From Geodermatophilus ruber (GTDB lineage Bacteria > Actinomycetota > Actinomycetes > Mycobacteriales > Geodermatophilaceae), in NCBI RefSeq assembly GCF_900114385.1, contig NZ_FOSW01000014.1, positions 1-64,000 of the forward strand: a stretch of 64,000 nucleotides of DNA, read 5' to 3'. A program made the position numbers and the translations under genes. The notes beneath the pieces are model-generated. The model made no database searches, was not told the origin of the DNA, and saw only the letters and a list, made by a program, of their open reading frames with translations. Of the stretch, positions 47,922 through 56,449 are shown one piece after another. Each line of letters opens with the position of its first letter. Positions within the stretch are counted from its first letter, which is position 1.

Positions 47922-49490
47922 TCATCGCCCGCTGCTGCCGTGGTCCATGGTCGGCACCGCGAGCCCGGACACGTCGGCGGCCGCCACGAACCGGTCCGGC
48001 CGCAGCGCCACGACGCGGGCCCCGTGCGCCCGCAGCCATCCGCCGACGACCCCGTCGATGTCCACGATCTCCTCGGGCCCCGTCGTCCCCTTGGTCGGCG
48101 GCCGGACGATCAGGTAGCGCGTTCCCAGGGCATCCCACTCCGCCTTCTCGACCGGACTGAGGAGGGAGGCCGGATCGACGTCATCGCCCAGGAGAGCGAA
48201 GCAGTCGCCGATCACGTCGTCGAGCAGGCCGATCCGACCCCGGGGAGTGGCGACCAGCGGCTGCGGGACCATCTTGCCCACGGCGCTGGCTTCGTCGAGC
48301 GGACCCCGGAACCAGCCCGCCACCAGGAACGGCGGCAGCACGAGCGGCGGGGGCGGCGGTTCCTCGCCCTCGGGCGGCGGCGCCATGACCGCCGCCATCT
48401 CCTCCTCGGAGAGCTCCTGCTTGATGATCTTGCCCAGCCCGACGGACATCTCGGTGAACATGGCGACGTTCGGCCCGCGCTCCATCTGGTAGCTGTCCAG
48501 GAACGAGTCGGGGGCCCTTCCCGCCAGCACGGCGGCCAGCTTCCAGGAGATGTCGTAGGCATCCCTGATCCCTGACTGCATCCCGTTCCCGGCCCAGGGC
48601 GGCATGAGGTGCGCGGCGTCCCCCACGAGGAACACCCGTCCCACGCGCCAGCGGTCCGCCATGCGGACGTGGTGCTTGTAGAAGGCGTGCTGGTGGATCT
48701 GCACGTCGTCCTGCGTGATGCCCATCGCCTCCAGCAGGGGCCAGATCTGCTCGGCGGTCGCGAAGTTCTCCACCGATTCGTCCCGGCCGAGCGGGATCTC
48801 CCAGCGGTGGTTGCCCTGGGCCAGCGGGATGTCGACGACGGGCCGCACCTTGTCCGACCAGAACGTCAGCTTGTTGCGGTCGGGCCACCACCGCTTGACC
48901 CGCGCGTCGATCACCACCCAGGTCACGTCTTCCGTGTCGCCCTGCAGCGTGGCGCCGATCGCCTTGCGCGTGGCGCTGCCACCCCCGTCGCAGCCCAGCG
49001 CGTAGCGCGCCCGCGTCGTGGTCGTCTCCCCGGTCGAGCGATCCCGCGCGGTGATCGTCACGCCCTCCGTGTCCTGAGCCACCCCCACTACCTCGCAGCC
49101 GAACCGGACGGAGACGACGTCGGGGAACCGCTCGGCCCCCCGACGCAGCGTCTCCTCCATCACGGGCTGGTACAGCATGTACGAGCTCGCGCCGTCCCCC
49201 AGCGTCGAGGGCGGGAAGTTGATCGAGTAGATCTCCTGCCCGGCGTAGTTCACCCACCGCAGCGAGTTGTACGGGGTCATGTCCTTGCGCAGGGCCTCGT
49301 GAAGACCCACGGCCTGGAAGACCCGCATCGTCCACTCGTTGACGGTGACGGCTCGGGCACGCGGATAGATGTCCTTCTCCGCCTCGAAGACGATCGTCGG
49401 GACACCCCTCGCCCCCAGAGCGTTGGCCGCGGTGACTCCGCTGGGGCCGTAGCCGATGATCGCGACGTCAGCGTCGAACGGAAGGGTCAC
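47922..49490 (-). CDS. FAD-dependent monooxygenase (3-(3-hydroxyphenyl)propionate hydroxylase type)
   Basis: Single-component flavin hydroxylase of 522 residues. FAD-binding GxGxxG-like motif VAIIGYGPSGVTAANALGARG, the middle DG motif YALGCDGGGSATRK and the second FAD motif VFLVGDAAHLMPPWAGNGMQSGIRDAYDISWKL are present. The chain is closest in style to MhpA, which hydroxylates phenylpropionoids before ring cleavage, but no mhp ring-cleavage genes are adjacent, so the substrate is open. A Glu/Pro-rich insert (about 373-388) is unusual. ATG 49490. Confidence 0.88.
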   Translation of the reverse strand: MTLPFDADVAIIGYGPSGVTAANALGARGVPTIVFEAEKDIYPRARAVTVNEWTMRVFQAVGLHEALRKDMTPYNSLRWVNYAGQEIYSINFPPSTLGDGASSYMLYQPVMEETLRRGAERFPDVVSVRFGCEVVGVAQDTEGVTITARDRSTGETTTTRARYALGCDGGGSATRKAIGATLQGDTEDVTWVVIDARVKRWWPDRNKLTFWSDKVRPVVDIPLAQGNHRWEIPLGRDESVENFATAEQIWPLLEAMGITQDDVQIHQHAFYKHHVRMADRWRVGRVFLVGDAAHLMPPWAGNGMQSGIRDAYDISWKLAAVLAGRAPDSFLDSYQMERGPNVAMFTEMSVGLGKIIKQELSEEEMAAVMAPPPEGEEPPPPPLVLPPFLVAGWFRGPLDEASAVGKMVPQPLVATPRGRIGLLDDVIGDCFALLGDDVDPASLLSPVEKAEWDALGTRYLIVRPPTKGTTGPEEIVDIDGVVGGWLRAHGARVVALRPDRFVAAADVSGLAVPTMDHGSSGR

Positions 49491-49599
49491 GGGGGGCTCC
49501 GGTCGTGGTCGTGGACGGCGGCAGTCGCCAACGGGCTGCCTCGACGACAGCCGCGTGCCGCGTCCGCGCGGTGTCCGGCGGCGTGGTCGCAGCAGTCAT
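49468..49599 (-). CDS. Possible small upstream ORF, 43 residues
   Basis: ATG 49599 follows GAGGAA at 6-base spacing and opens a 43-codon frame (MTAATTPPDTARTRH) that ends 23 bases inside the monooxygenase gene. The ribosome site is better than that of the monooxygenase itself, so coupled translation or a leader peptide is conceivable. No similarity recognised; it may not be real. Confidence 0.3.
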   Translation of the reverse strand: MTAATTPPDTARTRHAAVVEAARWRLPPSTTTTGAPRDPSVRR

Positions 49600-49827
49600 G
49601 GCGGGTTCCTCGGGTTGGCTGGCCTCGACCCTGCCGCCCGGCCGTCCCACGCACACGTAGCTGTTCCGCTCGCTGGAACCGCACCGGTCGGGGTGGTAGG
49701 ACCAGGCGATGGCGCCGACCGAGGCAGGATGCTCCCGCCACGATCCGTCACGTGATCCACGTGGAACACCCGCTCCTGGGCTCGCCACGCGCCCCTTCCA
49801 CCAGCTCGACCTGCGCGGCTGAGCCGG
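49491..49827. other. Divergent intergenic region between monooxygenase and GNAT genes
   Basis: 337 bases with no convincing full gene. It holds the possible 43-residue ORF on the minus strand, the fourth parS-like site at 49754-49767 and presumably both divergent promoters. Confidence 0.55.
49754..49767. promoter_or_regulatory. Degenerate parS-like site
   Basis: GATCCACGTGGAAC differs from the core shared by the other three sites at one position; the right half (CACGTGGAAC) is intact. Intergenic. Confidence 0.5.
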
Positions 49828-50628
49828 ATGGACGTCGTCGCCGTCCTGGCCGCCTACGACGTCCAGTTGCGCCGGGACGTGTCACCAGGGCCGACGTCGG
49901 TGGTGGAGCGGCAGGACGGCATCACTCGCGAGGTGGGGAGTGACGGCACCTGGGGTGCGGTGCTGTGGAGCGACCTCGACGAGGACACCGCCGACGCCGT
50001 GATCGCCGGCCAGGCCGCCCGCTTCGCCGGCATCGAGTGGGAGTGGAAGCTCCACGGCCACGACCGCCCGGCCGACCTGCCGCAGCGGCTGCGTCGCGCG
50101 GGACTGCTCCCGGAGCCGGCCGAGACGCTGCTGGTCGCCGATCTGCGCGAGGTCGACCTGGAGCCCGTCACGCCCGACGGCGTCCGGGTGGTGCCGGTGG
50201 ACGACGAGGCCGGGGTCGCCACCGTGCTGGAGGTCCACCGGGCGGTGTTCGGCTCGGTGCACCCGGACACCCGGGCAACGCTCCTGCGGGCGCTGGAGCT
50301 CACACCGCGGCCGGTCGAGGCCGTGGTGGCCTGGGCCGGCTCCGAGCCCGTCTGCGCCGGCCGGGTGGAGTTCCGCCCCGGCACCGACTTCGCGAGCCTG
50401 TGGGGCGGCGGGACGCTGCCGGGGTGGCGTGGCCGAGGTGTGTTCCGCACCGTCGTGGCCCACCGCCTGGCGCTGGCCCGGGCCCGGGGCGTCCGCTACG
50501 TGCACGTCGATGCCACGGACGCGAGCCGGCCGGTCCTGGAACGGCTGGGATTCGTCCGGCTCACCACGACGACACCGTGGATCGGCCGGCCCCGCGCGAC
50601 CATCTCCGATCGGGCGGCGGAGCGGTGA
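49828..50628 (+). CDS. GNAT family N-acetyltransferase
   Basis: 266-residue protein with a C-terminal GNAT acetyltransferase domain (about 120-250): acetyl-CoA binding loop LPGWRGRGVFRTVVAHRLALARARG, then YVHVDATDASRPVLERLGF. The N-terminal 110 residues could be a divergent second GNAT-like fold. ATG 49828 start. Substrate not predictable. A palindromic terminator follows and is shared with dnaB. Confidence 0.88.
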   Translation: MDVVAVLAAYDVQLRRDVSPGPTSVVERQDGITREVGSDGTWGAVLWSDLDEDTADAVIAGQAARFAGIEWEWKLHGHDRPADLPQRLRRAGLLPEPAETLLVADLREVDLEPVTPDGVRVVPVDDEAGVATVLEVHRAVFGSVHPDTRATLLRALELTPRPVEAVVAWAGSEPVCAGRVEFRPGTDFASLWGGGTLPGWRGRGVFRTVVAHRLALARARGVRYVHVDATDASRPVLERLGFVRLTTTTPWIGRPRATISDRAAER

Positions 50629-50632
50629 ATCA

Positions 50633-50664
50633 GAGGGGCCCGGGACGATCGTCCCGGGCCCCTC
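50633..50664. terminator. Bidirectional palindromic terminator
   Basis: A perfect 32-base palindrome with arms GAGGGGCCCGGGACGA, between the stops of the GNAT gene (50628) and dnaB (50692). Confidence 0.85.
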
Positions 50665-50691
50665 GGATCCGGTGGTGCAGGGGGTCGTGCG

Positions 50692-52062
50692 TCAGTTCGC
50701 CATGTCCACGAAGCGGCTGTAGTGGCCCTGGAAGGCGACGGTGACGTTCGCGGTGGGACCGTTACGGTGCTTCACCAGCATGATGTCTGCCTCACCGGCC
50801 CGCGGCGATTCCTTTTCGTACATGTCTTCTCGATGAATCATCATGACCATATCCGCATCCTGTTCGATCGAACCCGATTCGCGGAGGTCGGAAAGCATGG
50901 GCTTCTTGTCCTGGCGCTGTTCTGAGCCGCGATTCAGCTGGCTCATCGCGATGACAGGAACTTCCAGTTCCTTGGCCAGGAGCTTGAGCGCACGCGAGAA
51001 CTCGGAGACCTCCTGCTGGCGGCTCTCCACGCGCTTGCCCGACGTCATCAGCTGCAGGTAGTCGATGACCACGAGCTTGAGGTCGTTGCGCTGCTTGAGC
51101 CGCCGAGCCTTGGCCCGGATCTCCATCATCGTCATGTTCGGCGAGTCGTCGATGTAGAGCGGTGCATCGGCGATCTCACCCATCCGGCGGGCGAGTTTCG
51201 ACCAGTCCTCGTCCGAGAGCGTGCCCGCGCGCATGTGGTGCAGCGGCACCTTCGCCTCGGCCGACAGCAGACGCATGGTGATCTCATGCTTGCTCATCTC
51301 GAGCGAGAAGATCGCCGCCGGCAGGTGGTGCTTGACCGACGCCGACCGCGCGATGTCCAGTCCCAGCGTCGATTTCCCCACACCGGGACGCGCCGCGATG
51401 ACCACCATCTGGCCGGCCTGCAGGCCGTTGGTGAGCTCGTCGAGGTCACGGATGCCGGTGGGCACACCGCGAGCGGTGCCACCCCGGGAGGCGATGGCGT
51501 CCAACTCGTCCATCGTCGGCTGCAGGATGTCCTCGAGGCGCGAGTAGTCCTCGCTCATCCGCTTCTCGGTGACGTCGTAGATCTCCTGCTGGGCGCGGTC
51601 GACGATGTCGTCGACGTCGCCCTTGCCGCCGGCCGCGCCGTAGCCGAGCTGGACCACCCGGGTGCCGGCCTCGACCAGCCGCCGCAGCACGGCCTGCTCG
51701 GCCACGATCGCGGCGTAGTAGCCCGCGTTGGCCGCGGTGGGCGTCGACTGGATGAGCGTGTGCAGGTAGACCGCGCCGCCCATCCTCGACAGCTGATCGG
51801 TGCGATTGAGCTCCGCGGCGACGGTGATCGCGTCGGCCGGCTCGCCCCGCCCGTACAGGTCGAGGATGCAGTCGAAGATCACCTGGTGCGCCGGCCGGTA
51901 GAAGTCCGGGCCCTGGAGCACCTCGACGACGTCGGCGATCGCGTCCTTGCTCAGCAGCATGCCGCCGAGCACCGACTGCTCCGCAGCGACGTCCTGCGGC
52001 GGCTGCCGGTCGTACTCCGGCGCCGTCGGGACCGGCCGGCTGAACTCGTCGGCCACCGCCAC
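50692..52062 (-). CDS. dnaB: Replicative DNA helicase
   Basis: Hexameric fork helicase of 456 residues. GTG 52062 follows TGGAGG at 6-base spacing. An N-terminal primase-interacting domain (PPQDVAAEQSVLGGMLL at about 17-33) is followed by the RecA-like core: Walker A IAARPGVGKSTLGLDIA, FSLEMSKHEITMRLL, Walker B VVIDYLQLM, SQLNRGSEQR and the arginine-finger region. The gene is uninterrupted, without the intein found in some mycobacterial dnaB genes. It closes the conserved rpsF-to-dnaB block but is set apart from rplI by 710 bases, so it probably has its own promoter. Confidence 0.97.
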   Translation of the reverse strand: MAVADEFSRPVPTAPEYDRQPPQDVAAEQSVLGGMLLSKDAIADVVEVLQGPDFYRPAHQVIFDCILDLYGRGEPADAITVAAELNRTDQLSRMGGAVYLHTLIQSTPTAANAGYYAAIVAEQAVLRRLVEAGTRVVQLGYGAAGGKGDVDDIVDRAQQEIYDVTEKRMSEDYSRLEDILQPTMDELDAIASRGGTARGVPTGIRDLDELTNGLQAGQMVVIAARPGVGKSTLGLDIARSASVKHHLPAAIFSLEMSKHEITMRLLSAEAKVPLHHMRAGTLSDEDWSKLARRMGEIADAPLYIDDSPNMTMMEIRAKARRLKQRNDLKLVVIDYLQLMTSGKRVESRQQEVSEFSRALKLLAKELEVPVIAMSQLNRGSEQRQDKKPMLSDLRESGSIEQDADMVMMIHREDMYEKESPRAGEADIMLVKHRNGPTANVTVAFQGHYSRFVDMAN

Positions 52063-52276
52063 GTTGGTCCTCCATCCACTCACCGGCGCACCCGCGAACA
52101 GACCCCGGCCGGAGCGACCGGGGTCTGGTGGGGGAAGCACCAGAAACGCTGCACCTGACTCGAACATCTGTTCGGGTCGTTGCTACCGCGGGACGCCGAC
52201 AGTTCCGGCGCAGCGGTCAGCCGAGGAGGACGTTAGGAAGACCGGACGGACCAGTCCAACACCGATGTGCACCCGG

Positions 52277-52297
52277 TTCTGCACAACTTGTGGACAA
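52277..52297. promoter_or_regulatory. DnaA-box pair upstream of dnaB
   Basis: On the minus strand 52289-52297 reads TTGTCCACA, the preferred DnaA box of high-GC actinobacteria. Facing it 3 bases away, 52277-52285 reads TTCTGCACA, a weaker match. Single-mismatch boxes follow at 52399-52407 (CTGTCCACA) and 52494-52502 (TCGTCCACA). DnaA may control dnaB here. Confidence 0.5.
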
Positions 52298-52667
52298 GTC
52301 GGTGGACACAGGCATGTCGACATGTGGAGACAGCGGGGGAAGCCGTCCGCCCTGCCAGCCGATCGGCGTGCTGACCTGCACAGACTCAACGCACCGGGTG
52401 TGGACAGGAGAAAGTTCGGAGAAATCCCGGTGTGCCGTCACCGGCGTGTCGCCCAAGGTGACCACCAGCCCCAGCGGTCACACCCGGCGGCCGTCGTCCA
52501 CAGCCACCCGCAGGGTGCCGCAGCCCGGTCGGCCCTCGTCGGGGTCGCTCGCGGGTCACGCCGGGGGACCGAAGACAGCCATGCTGGCAGGCGGCCCCGT
52601 CACCACCGGCCCCGGAACGCCGCGAGGGGCGCCGGACCGGAGTCCGACGCCCCTCGGGCGGTGCTGT

Positions 52668-52714
52668 GGCCCCCTCCTGGCGTACCCCGAACGTGCGAAG
52701 GGCTCGAGGAGGGT
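52668..52714 (-). repeat. Stop-proximal palindromic repeat, degenerate copy A
   Basis: GGCCCCCTCCTGGCG..CCCCGAACGTGCGAAGGG..GAGGAGGG, a diverged and shortened copy of the repeat family described at 52715-52768, directly abutting copy B. Not itself next to a stop codon. Confidence 0.6.
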
Positions 52715-52768
52715 GGCCCCCTCCAGGGCACCGCCCCGAGCGTGCGAGGGGTGGGGAGGAGGGGGTCC
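52715..52768 (-). repeat. Stop-proximal palindromic repeat, copy B (after rplI)
   Basis: Imperfect palindrome. The outer arms GGCCCCCTCC and GGAGGGGGTCC pair, and inner CCGCCCC pairs with GGGGTGG around GAGCGTGCGA. On the rplI strand it begins 4 bases after the stop codon at 52773. Closely matches copies C and D in sequence, orientation and distance to the gene. Probably a terminator-like 3' element. Confidence 0.8.
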
Positions 52769-52772
52769 TTTC

Positions 52773-53228
52773 TCAGCCGGGGACGACCTCGATGGCCAGC
52801 TGGGTGACCACCTCGGGGTGCACCCGCACGGTGACGGTGTGCTGCCCCGTGGTCTTGATGCTGCTGGGCAGCTCGACGCGGCGACGGTCCAGCTCCGGCC
52901 CGCCGGCGGCGGCCACGGCCGAGGTGACGTCGGCGGTGGTGACGCGGCCGAACAGGCGACCGCCCTCACCGGAACGGGCCGGCACCCGGACGGTCAGGCC
53001 CGCCAGACGCCCGGCCACGGCCTGGGCCTCCTCGAGCGAGCGCACCTCGCGGGCGGAACGCGCCCGGCGCAGGGACTCGATCTGCTTCTCGGCCCCGCGG
53101 GTGGCGGCGATCGCCAGGCCACGCGGCAGGAGGTAGTTGCGGGCGTAGCCGCCCTTGACCTCCACCGTGTCGCCGGCAGAGCCGAGACCGGAGACCTCCT
53201 GGGTCAGGATCAGCTTCTGAGTGCTCAT
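52773..53228 (-). CDS. rplI: 50S ribosomal protein L9
   Basis: 151-residue ribosomal protein binding 23S rRNA at the base of the L1 stalk. The N-terminal domain has MSTQKLILTQEVSGLGSAGD and the L9 signature GYARNYLLPRGLAIAAT. A long connecting helix (about 45-75) leads to the C-terminal domain, which ends in HPEVVTQLAIEVVPG. ATG 53228 lies 2 bases after the rpsR stop. Member of the rpsF-ssb-rpsR-rplI operon. Confidence 0.98.
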   Translation of the reverse strand: MSTQKLILTQEVSGLGSAGDTVEVKGGYARNYLLPRGLAIAATRGAEKQIESLRRARSAREVRSLEEAQAVAGRLAGLTVRVPARSGEGGRLFGRVTTADVTSAVAAAGGPELDRRRVELPSSIKTTGQHTVTVRVHPEVVTQLAIEVVPG

Positions 53229-53230
53229 GA

Positions 53231-53467
53231 TCAGCGCGCCGTCGAGGTGTAGGGGAGCAGGGCCATCTCGCGAGCGTTCTTGATCGCGGTGGCGACGTCC
53301 CGCTGGTGCTGGCTGCAGTTACCGGTCACCCGGCGAGCGCGGATCTTGCCGCGGTCGGAGATGAACTTGCGCAGCAGGGTGACGTCCTTGTAGTCGATGT
53401 AGGTCACCTTGTCCTTGTGGAACTGGCAGACCTTCTTCTTGGGCTTCCGAACAGGGGGCTTGGCCAC
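53231..53467 (-). CDS. rpsR: 30S ribosomal protein S18
   Basis: 78-residue protein of the 30S platform that partners S6. The S18 signature [26 protein letters not shown] is intact. The zinc-site region reads [11 protein letters not shown], so the second Cys of the usual CxxC is His. With the Cys of TGNC and the His of QHQ, a CHCH site is still possible. ATG 53467. Downstream of ssb, separated by repeat copy C. Confidence 0.98.
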   Translation of the reverse strand: MAKPPVRKPKKKVCQFHKDKVTYIDYKDVTLLRKFISDRGKIRARRVTGNCSQHQRDVATAIKNAREMALLPYTSTAR

Positions 53468-53497
53468 TGGGTTCTCCAGAGTTCAGTAAGAGGGGCC

Positions 53498-53551
53498 GGC
53501 CCCGTCCAAGGGCCCGCCCTGAGCTTGCGAAGGGTGGGGAGGACGGGGTCC
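53498..53551 (-). repeat. Stop-proximal palindromic repeat, copy C (after ssb)
   Basis: GGCCCCGTCC..GGGCCCGCCCTGAGCTTGCGAAGGGTGGGGAGGACGGGGTCC. On the ssb strand it starts 8 bases after the stop at 53560, preceded by TCGAA as in copy D. The outer arms carry paired changes (GGCCCCGTCC with GGACGGGGTCC against copy B), which keeps the stem intact and argues that the RNA or DNA hairpin is selected. Confidence 0.8.
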
Positions 53552-53559
53552 TTCGACTT

Positions 53560-54039
<480 letters not shown>

Positions 54040-54041
54040 GG

Positions 54042-54329
54042 TCAGTGGACCTCGGGCCGCATCAGCTTCGTGCGCAGGACCGACTCGTTGAGGTTCAGCT
54101 GCCGGTCGAGCTCGGCGACCGCCGCCGGCTCGGCCTGGATGTCGATGACGGCGTAGATGCCCTCGACCTGCTTGTTGATCTCGTAGGCCATCCGACGCCG
54201 GCCCCAGATGTCGGTCTTGACGGTGCCACCCGAGTTGGTGACGACGGTCAGGAACCGCTCGAGCGAGGGAGCGATGGTCCGCTCCTCCAGGTCGGGGTCG
54301 AGAATGACCATCAGTTCGTAGTGACGCAC
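54042..54329 (-). CDS. rpsF: 30S ribosomal protein S6
   Basis: 95-residue ribosomal protein with the typical start [16 protein letters not shown] and [21 protein letters not shown] in the core. GTG 54329 is preferred: it gives the normal length and places GGAGG about 11 bases upstream, whereas the GTG at 54341 touches the ribosome site. First gene of the operon rpsF-ssb-rpsR-rplI. Confidence 0.97.
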   Translation of the reverse strand: MRHYELMVILDPDLEERTIAPSLERFLTVVTNSGGTVKTDIWGRRRMAYEINKQVEGIYAVIDIQAEPAAVAELDRQLNLNESVLRTKLMRPEVH

Positions 54330-54491
54330 GGAGAACCCCACCTCCTCTGGTCTTCACGGCTGCAGGGCATCTGCAGCAGGAGGGTCGTACACGCGTCGCG
54401 CGCCCGGCCCGCCGGGAGCCGACGGTGGACGCGCACCCGACAGGCTACCAGCGGGAGCGTCGCCCGAGGACGGCGCCGCCCACGGGGAGGG

Positions 54492-55499
54492 TCAGCGGCG
54501 GGCCAGGTGGGTGCGCACCAGCGCCGCGGTCGTGCCCGCCAGCGCCACCACGGCGACCAGGGCCGGCAGCGGCAGGGCCTGGCCGGCACCACCCGGGGCG
54601 GCAGCCACGTCCGTGTCGCTGCTCTCCTCCTCGATCATGGTGCCGTTCAGCCCCGCGAGCTGGCCGAAAACCGGCACCGACGCACCGTCGTAGGTGCCGG
54701 GGACCCCGCCGGACCCGCCCGCCGCGCCGCCCGCGGTGAGTCCCGGGCGGTTCGCGACGCCGGCCCGGGCCGGGTCGAAGGCAGCCGCGACCGCCTCATC
54801 CACCGGCGACATCGCCACCGCGGTCCCGCCGGTGTCGTAGCTGTAGGGCGTCCCCCCGACGGTGGGTGCCGGGGCCTGCGGTGCCGGTGCGGGCGCCCCG
54901 GGGGCGGGCGCCTCCGGCCCGGGTGTGGGCGACGCGACCGGGGGGGCGACCGACGGAACCGGCAGCGGGACGGTGATCGGCGGGGGCGAGGGCAGGTTGA
55001 CGCTCGGCAGGTTCGGGAGCGGGAGGACCGTGTTGACGACGAAGGGCACGCCCACCGGCAGCCCGGGCAGCGTGGCGATCGCCTGGCCGAGCAGTGCATC
55101 GGTCAGCCCCGGCCCGCTCAGCGCCCGGTAGGTGTAGGTGATCGCGCAGGTGACGCAGCTCGAGTCGAACCGCTCGGTGACACGCTGACCGGGCTGCAGC
55201 GCCCGGGCGCCCGACGGCAGCCGCAGCGAGACGTCGGTCTGCACCGTCACGTTCACCAGGCCCAGGGGGCCGACGCCCACCTGCACGGTCTTGTCCTGGA
55301 TCTGGTTGACGAAGGTGACCGAGCCACCCGCGTCGACCGAGACGACCGGCGGGGTGAGGTCACGGATGGCCACGGTCTCGCTCGGCGCGGCGCTGGCGCC
55401 GGGCGCCAGGAGCACCGACCCCCCGACGGCGGCCAGCCAGCCCAGGAGCAACCCGGCGAGCCCTCGGCGGGCGGTACGTCGGATCCGACCGGTTGCCAT
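54492..55499 (-). CDS. Secreted, Pro-rich surface protein of unknown function
   Basis: 335 residues from ATG 55499. A Sec signal peptide (to ASA-AP, about residue 35) is followed by a roughly 100-residue beta-rich domain recalling cupredoxin-like folds (VDAGGSVTFVNQIQDKTVQV, with CVTC near residue 112). A Pro/Ala-rich stretch and a C-terminal hydrophobic helix follow (LPLPALVAVVALAGTTAALV), ending in basic RTHLARR. This is the layout of a membrane- or wall-attached protein. It lies upstream of rpsF on the same strand. Occupies the place of Rv0052 in M. tuberculosis but is not obviously related to it. Confidence 0.8.
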   Translation of the reverse strand: MATGRIRRTARRGLAGLLLGWLAAVGGSVLLAPGASAAPSETVAIRDLTPPVVSVDAGGSVTFVNQIQDKTVQVGVGPLGLVNVTVQTDVSLRLPSGARALQPGQRVTERFDSSCVTCAITYTYRALSGPGLTDALLGQAIATLPGLPVGVPFVVNTVLPLPNLPSVNLPSPPPITVPLPVPSVAPPVASPTPGPEAPAPGAPAPAPQAPAPTVGGTPYSYDTGGTAVAMSPVDEAVAAAFDPARAGVANRPGLTAGGAAGGSGGVPGTYDGASVPVFGQLAGLNGTMIEEESSDTDVAAAPGGAGQALPLPALVAVVALAGTTAALVRTHLARR

Positions 55500-55624
55500 C
55501 AGCCTGTCTGCCTCCACATCGCCCGTTCCTACCGGGGAGTAACCCCCGTCACGCTGCAAGAACGAGAATGTGACCTGGGCGATACGGCTAAACCTCGGAA
55601 AACTCCCGAACTAGGGTCGGCGGG

Positions 55625-56437
55625 GTGGCAGCTCACCCGATCGGCGTACACGTCGGACCCGGCCTGACCGAGGACAACGAACTCGACGCCGGTGGGCCGC
55701 TGGCCCGCGCCGCCGAGATGGGCACCGACGGGGTGCAGGTGTTCCTCGCCGATCCCCAGGGTTGGACCGCCCCGAAGCCGCGGCCGGACGCCGAGGCGCT
55801 GCTCGCCTCCGACGTCATGGTCGTCGTCCACGCGCCCTACGTGCTCAACGTGGCCACCACCAACAACCGCATCCGCATCCCCAGCCGCAAGCTGCTGGAC
55901 AGGCACGCCCGGGCCGCGGCCGCCGTCGGCGCGGTCGGCCTGGTGGTCCACGGCGGGCACGTCCTGGCCAAGGACGATCCGGCGACCGGCGTCGACAACT
56001 GGCGCAAGACCTTCGCCCGGCAGGCCGAGGACGGCGGCTTCGCCGTCCCCCTGCTCATCGAGAACACCGCCGGCGGGGGCAACGCCATGGCCCGCGACCT
56101 CGACGCCCTCGCCCGGCTGTGGGAGGCCGTCGGCGAGTTCGGGGCCGGCTTCGTGCTCGACACCTGCCACGCCTGGGCGGCCGGCTGGGACCTCGCGACC
56201 GTGGTGGACGACGTCCGGGCGATCACCGGCCGGATCGACCTGGTGCACCTGAACAACAGCCGCGATCCGTCCGGCTCCAGCCGGGACCGGCACGCACCGC
56301 TGGCCGGCGGGGAGATCCCGACCGAGCTGCTGGTCGAGGTCGCCCGGGCGGCCGACTGCCCGATCATCCTCGAGACGCCGGGCGACGCGGCCGGCCACGC
56401 CGAGGAGGTCGCGGGGCTGCGCGCCGCGCTGGGGTGA
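55625..56437 (+). CDS. nfo: Endonuclease IV (AP endonuclease family 2)
   Basis: 270-residue TIM-barrel DNA repair nuclease that cuts at abasic sites. Metal-ligand stretches are visible: VVVHAPYVLNVA, LVVHGGHVLAKDD, LLIENTAGGGNAMARD, LDTCHAWAAGWD, LVHLNNSRDPSGSSRDRHAPLAGG and ILETPG, in family order. GTG 55625 is the start. Its family assignment is firm, but the chain is slightly short compared with E. coli Nfo (285). Confidence 0.93.
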   Translation: MAAHPIGVHVGPGLTEDNELDAGGPLARAAEMGTDGVQVFLADPQGWTAPKPRPDAEALLASDVMVVVHAPYVLNVATTNNRIRIPSRKLLDRHARAAAAVGAVGLVVHGGHVLAKDDPATGVDNWRKTFARQAEDGGFAVPLLIENTAGGGNAMARDLDALARLWEAVGEFGAGFVLDTCHAWAAGWDLATVVDDVRAITGRIDLVHLNNSRDPSGSSRDRHAPLAGGEIPTELLVEVARAADCPIILETPGDAAGHAEEVAGLRAALG

Positions 56438-56449
56438 CCTCGTCCCGGC

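Larger units (their letters stand above)
52063..52772. other. 710-bp intergenic region upstream of dnaB
   Basis: No gene is supported here, although long frames exist on the plus strand as expected in GC-rich DNA. From right to left it holds repeat copies B and A (52668-52768), then DnaA-box-like sequences at 52494-52502, 52399-52407, 52289-52297 and 52277-52285, a CATGTCGACATG palindrome at 52313-52324, and the dnaB leader. In M. tuberculosis the equivalent gap holds the small gene Rv0057; no counterpart was recognised. Confidence 0.6.

Noticed and set aside
50692-52062. Intein in dnaB
   Set aside because: The coding region has normal length (456 residues) and uninterrupted Walker A and later motifs.
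52063-52772. A second replication origin or oriC itself
   Set aside because: Only one exact DnaA box and three weaker ones are present, with no AT-rich unwinding region and no dnaA or dnaN; actinobacterial oriC has many more boxes.
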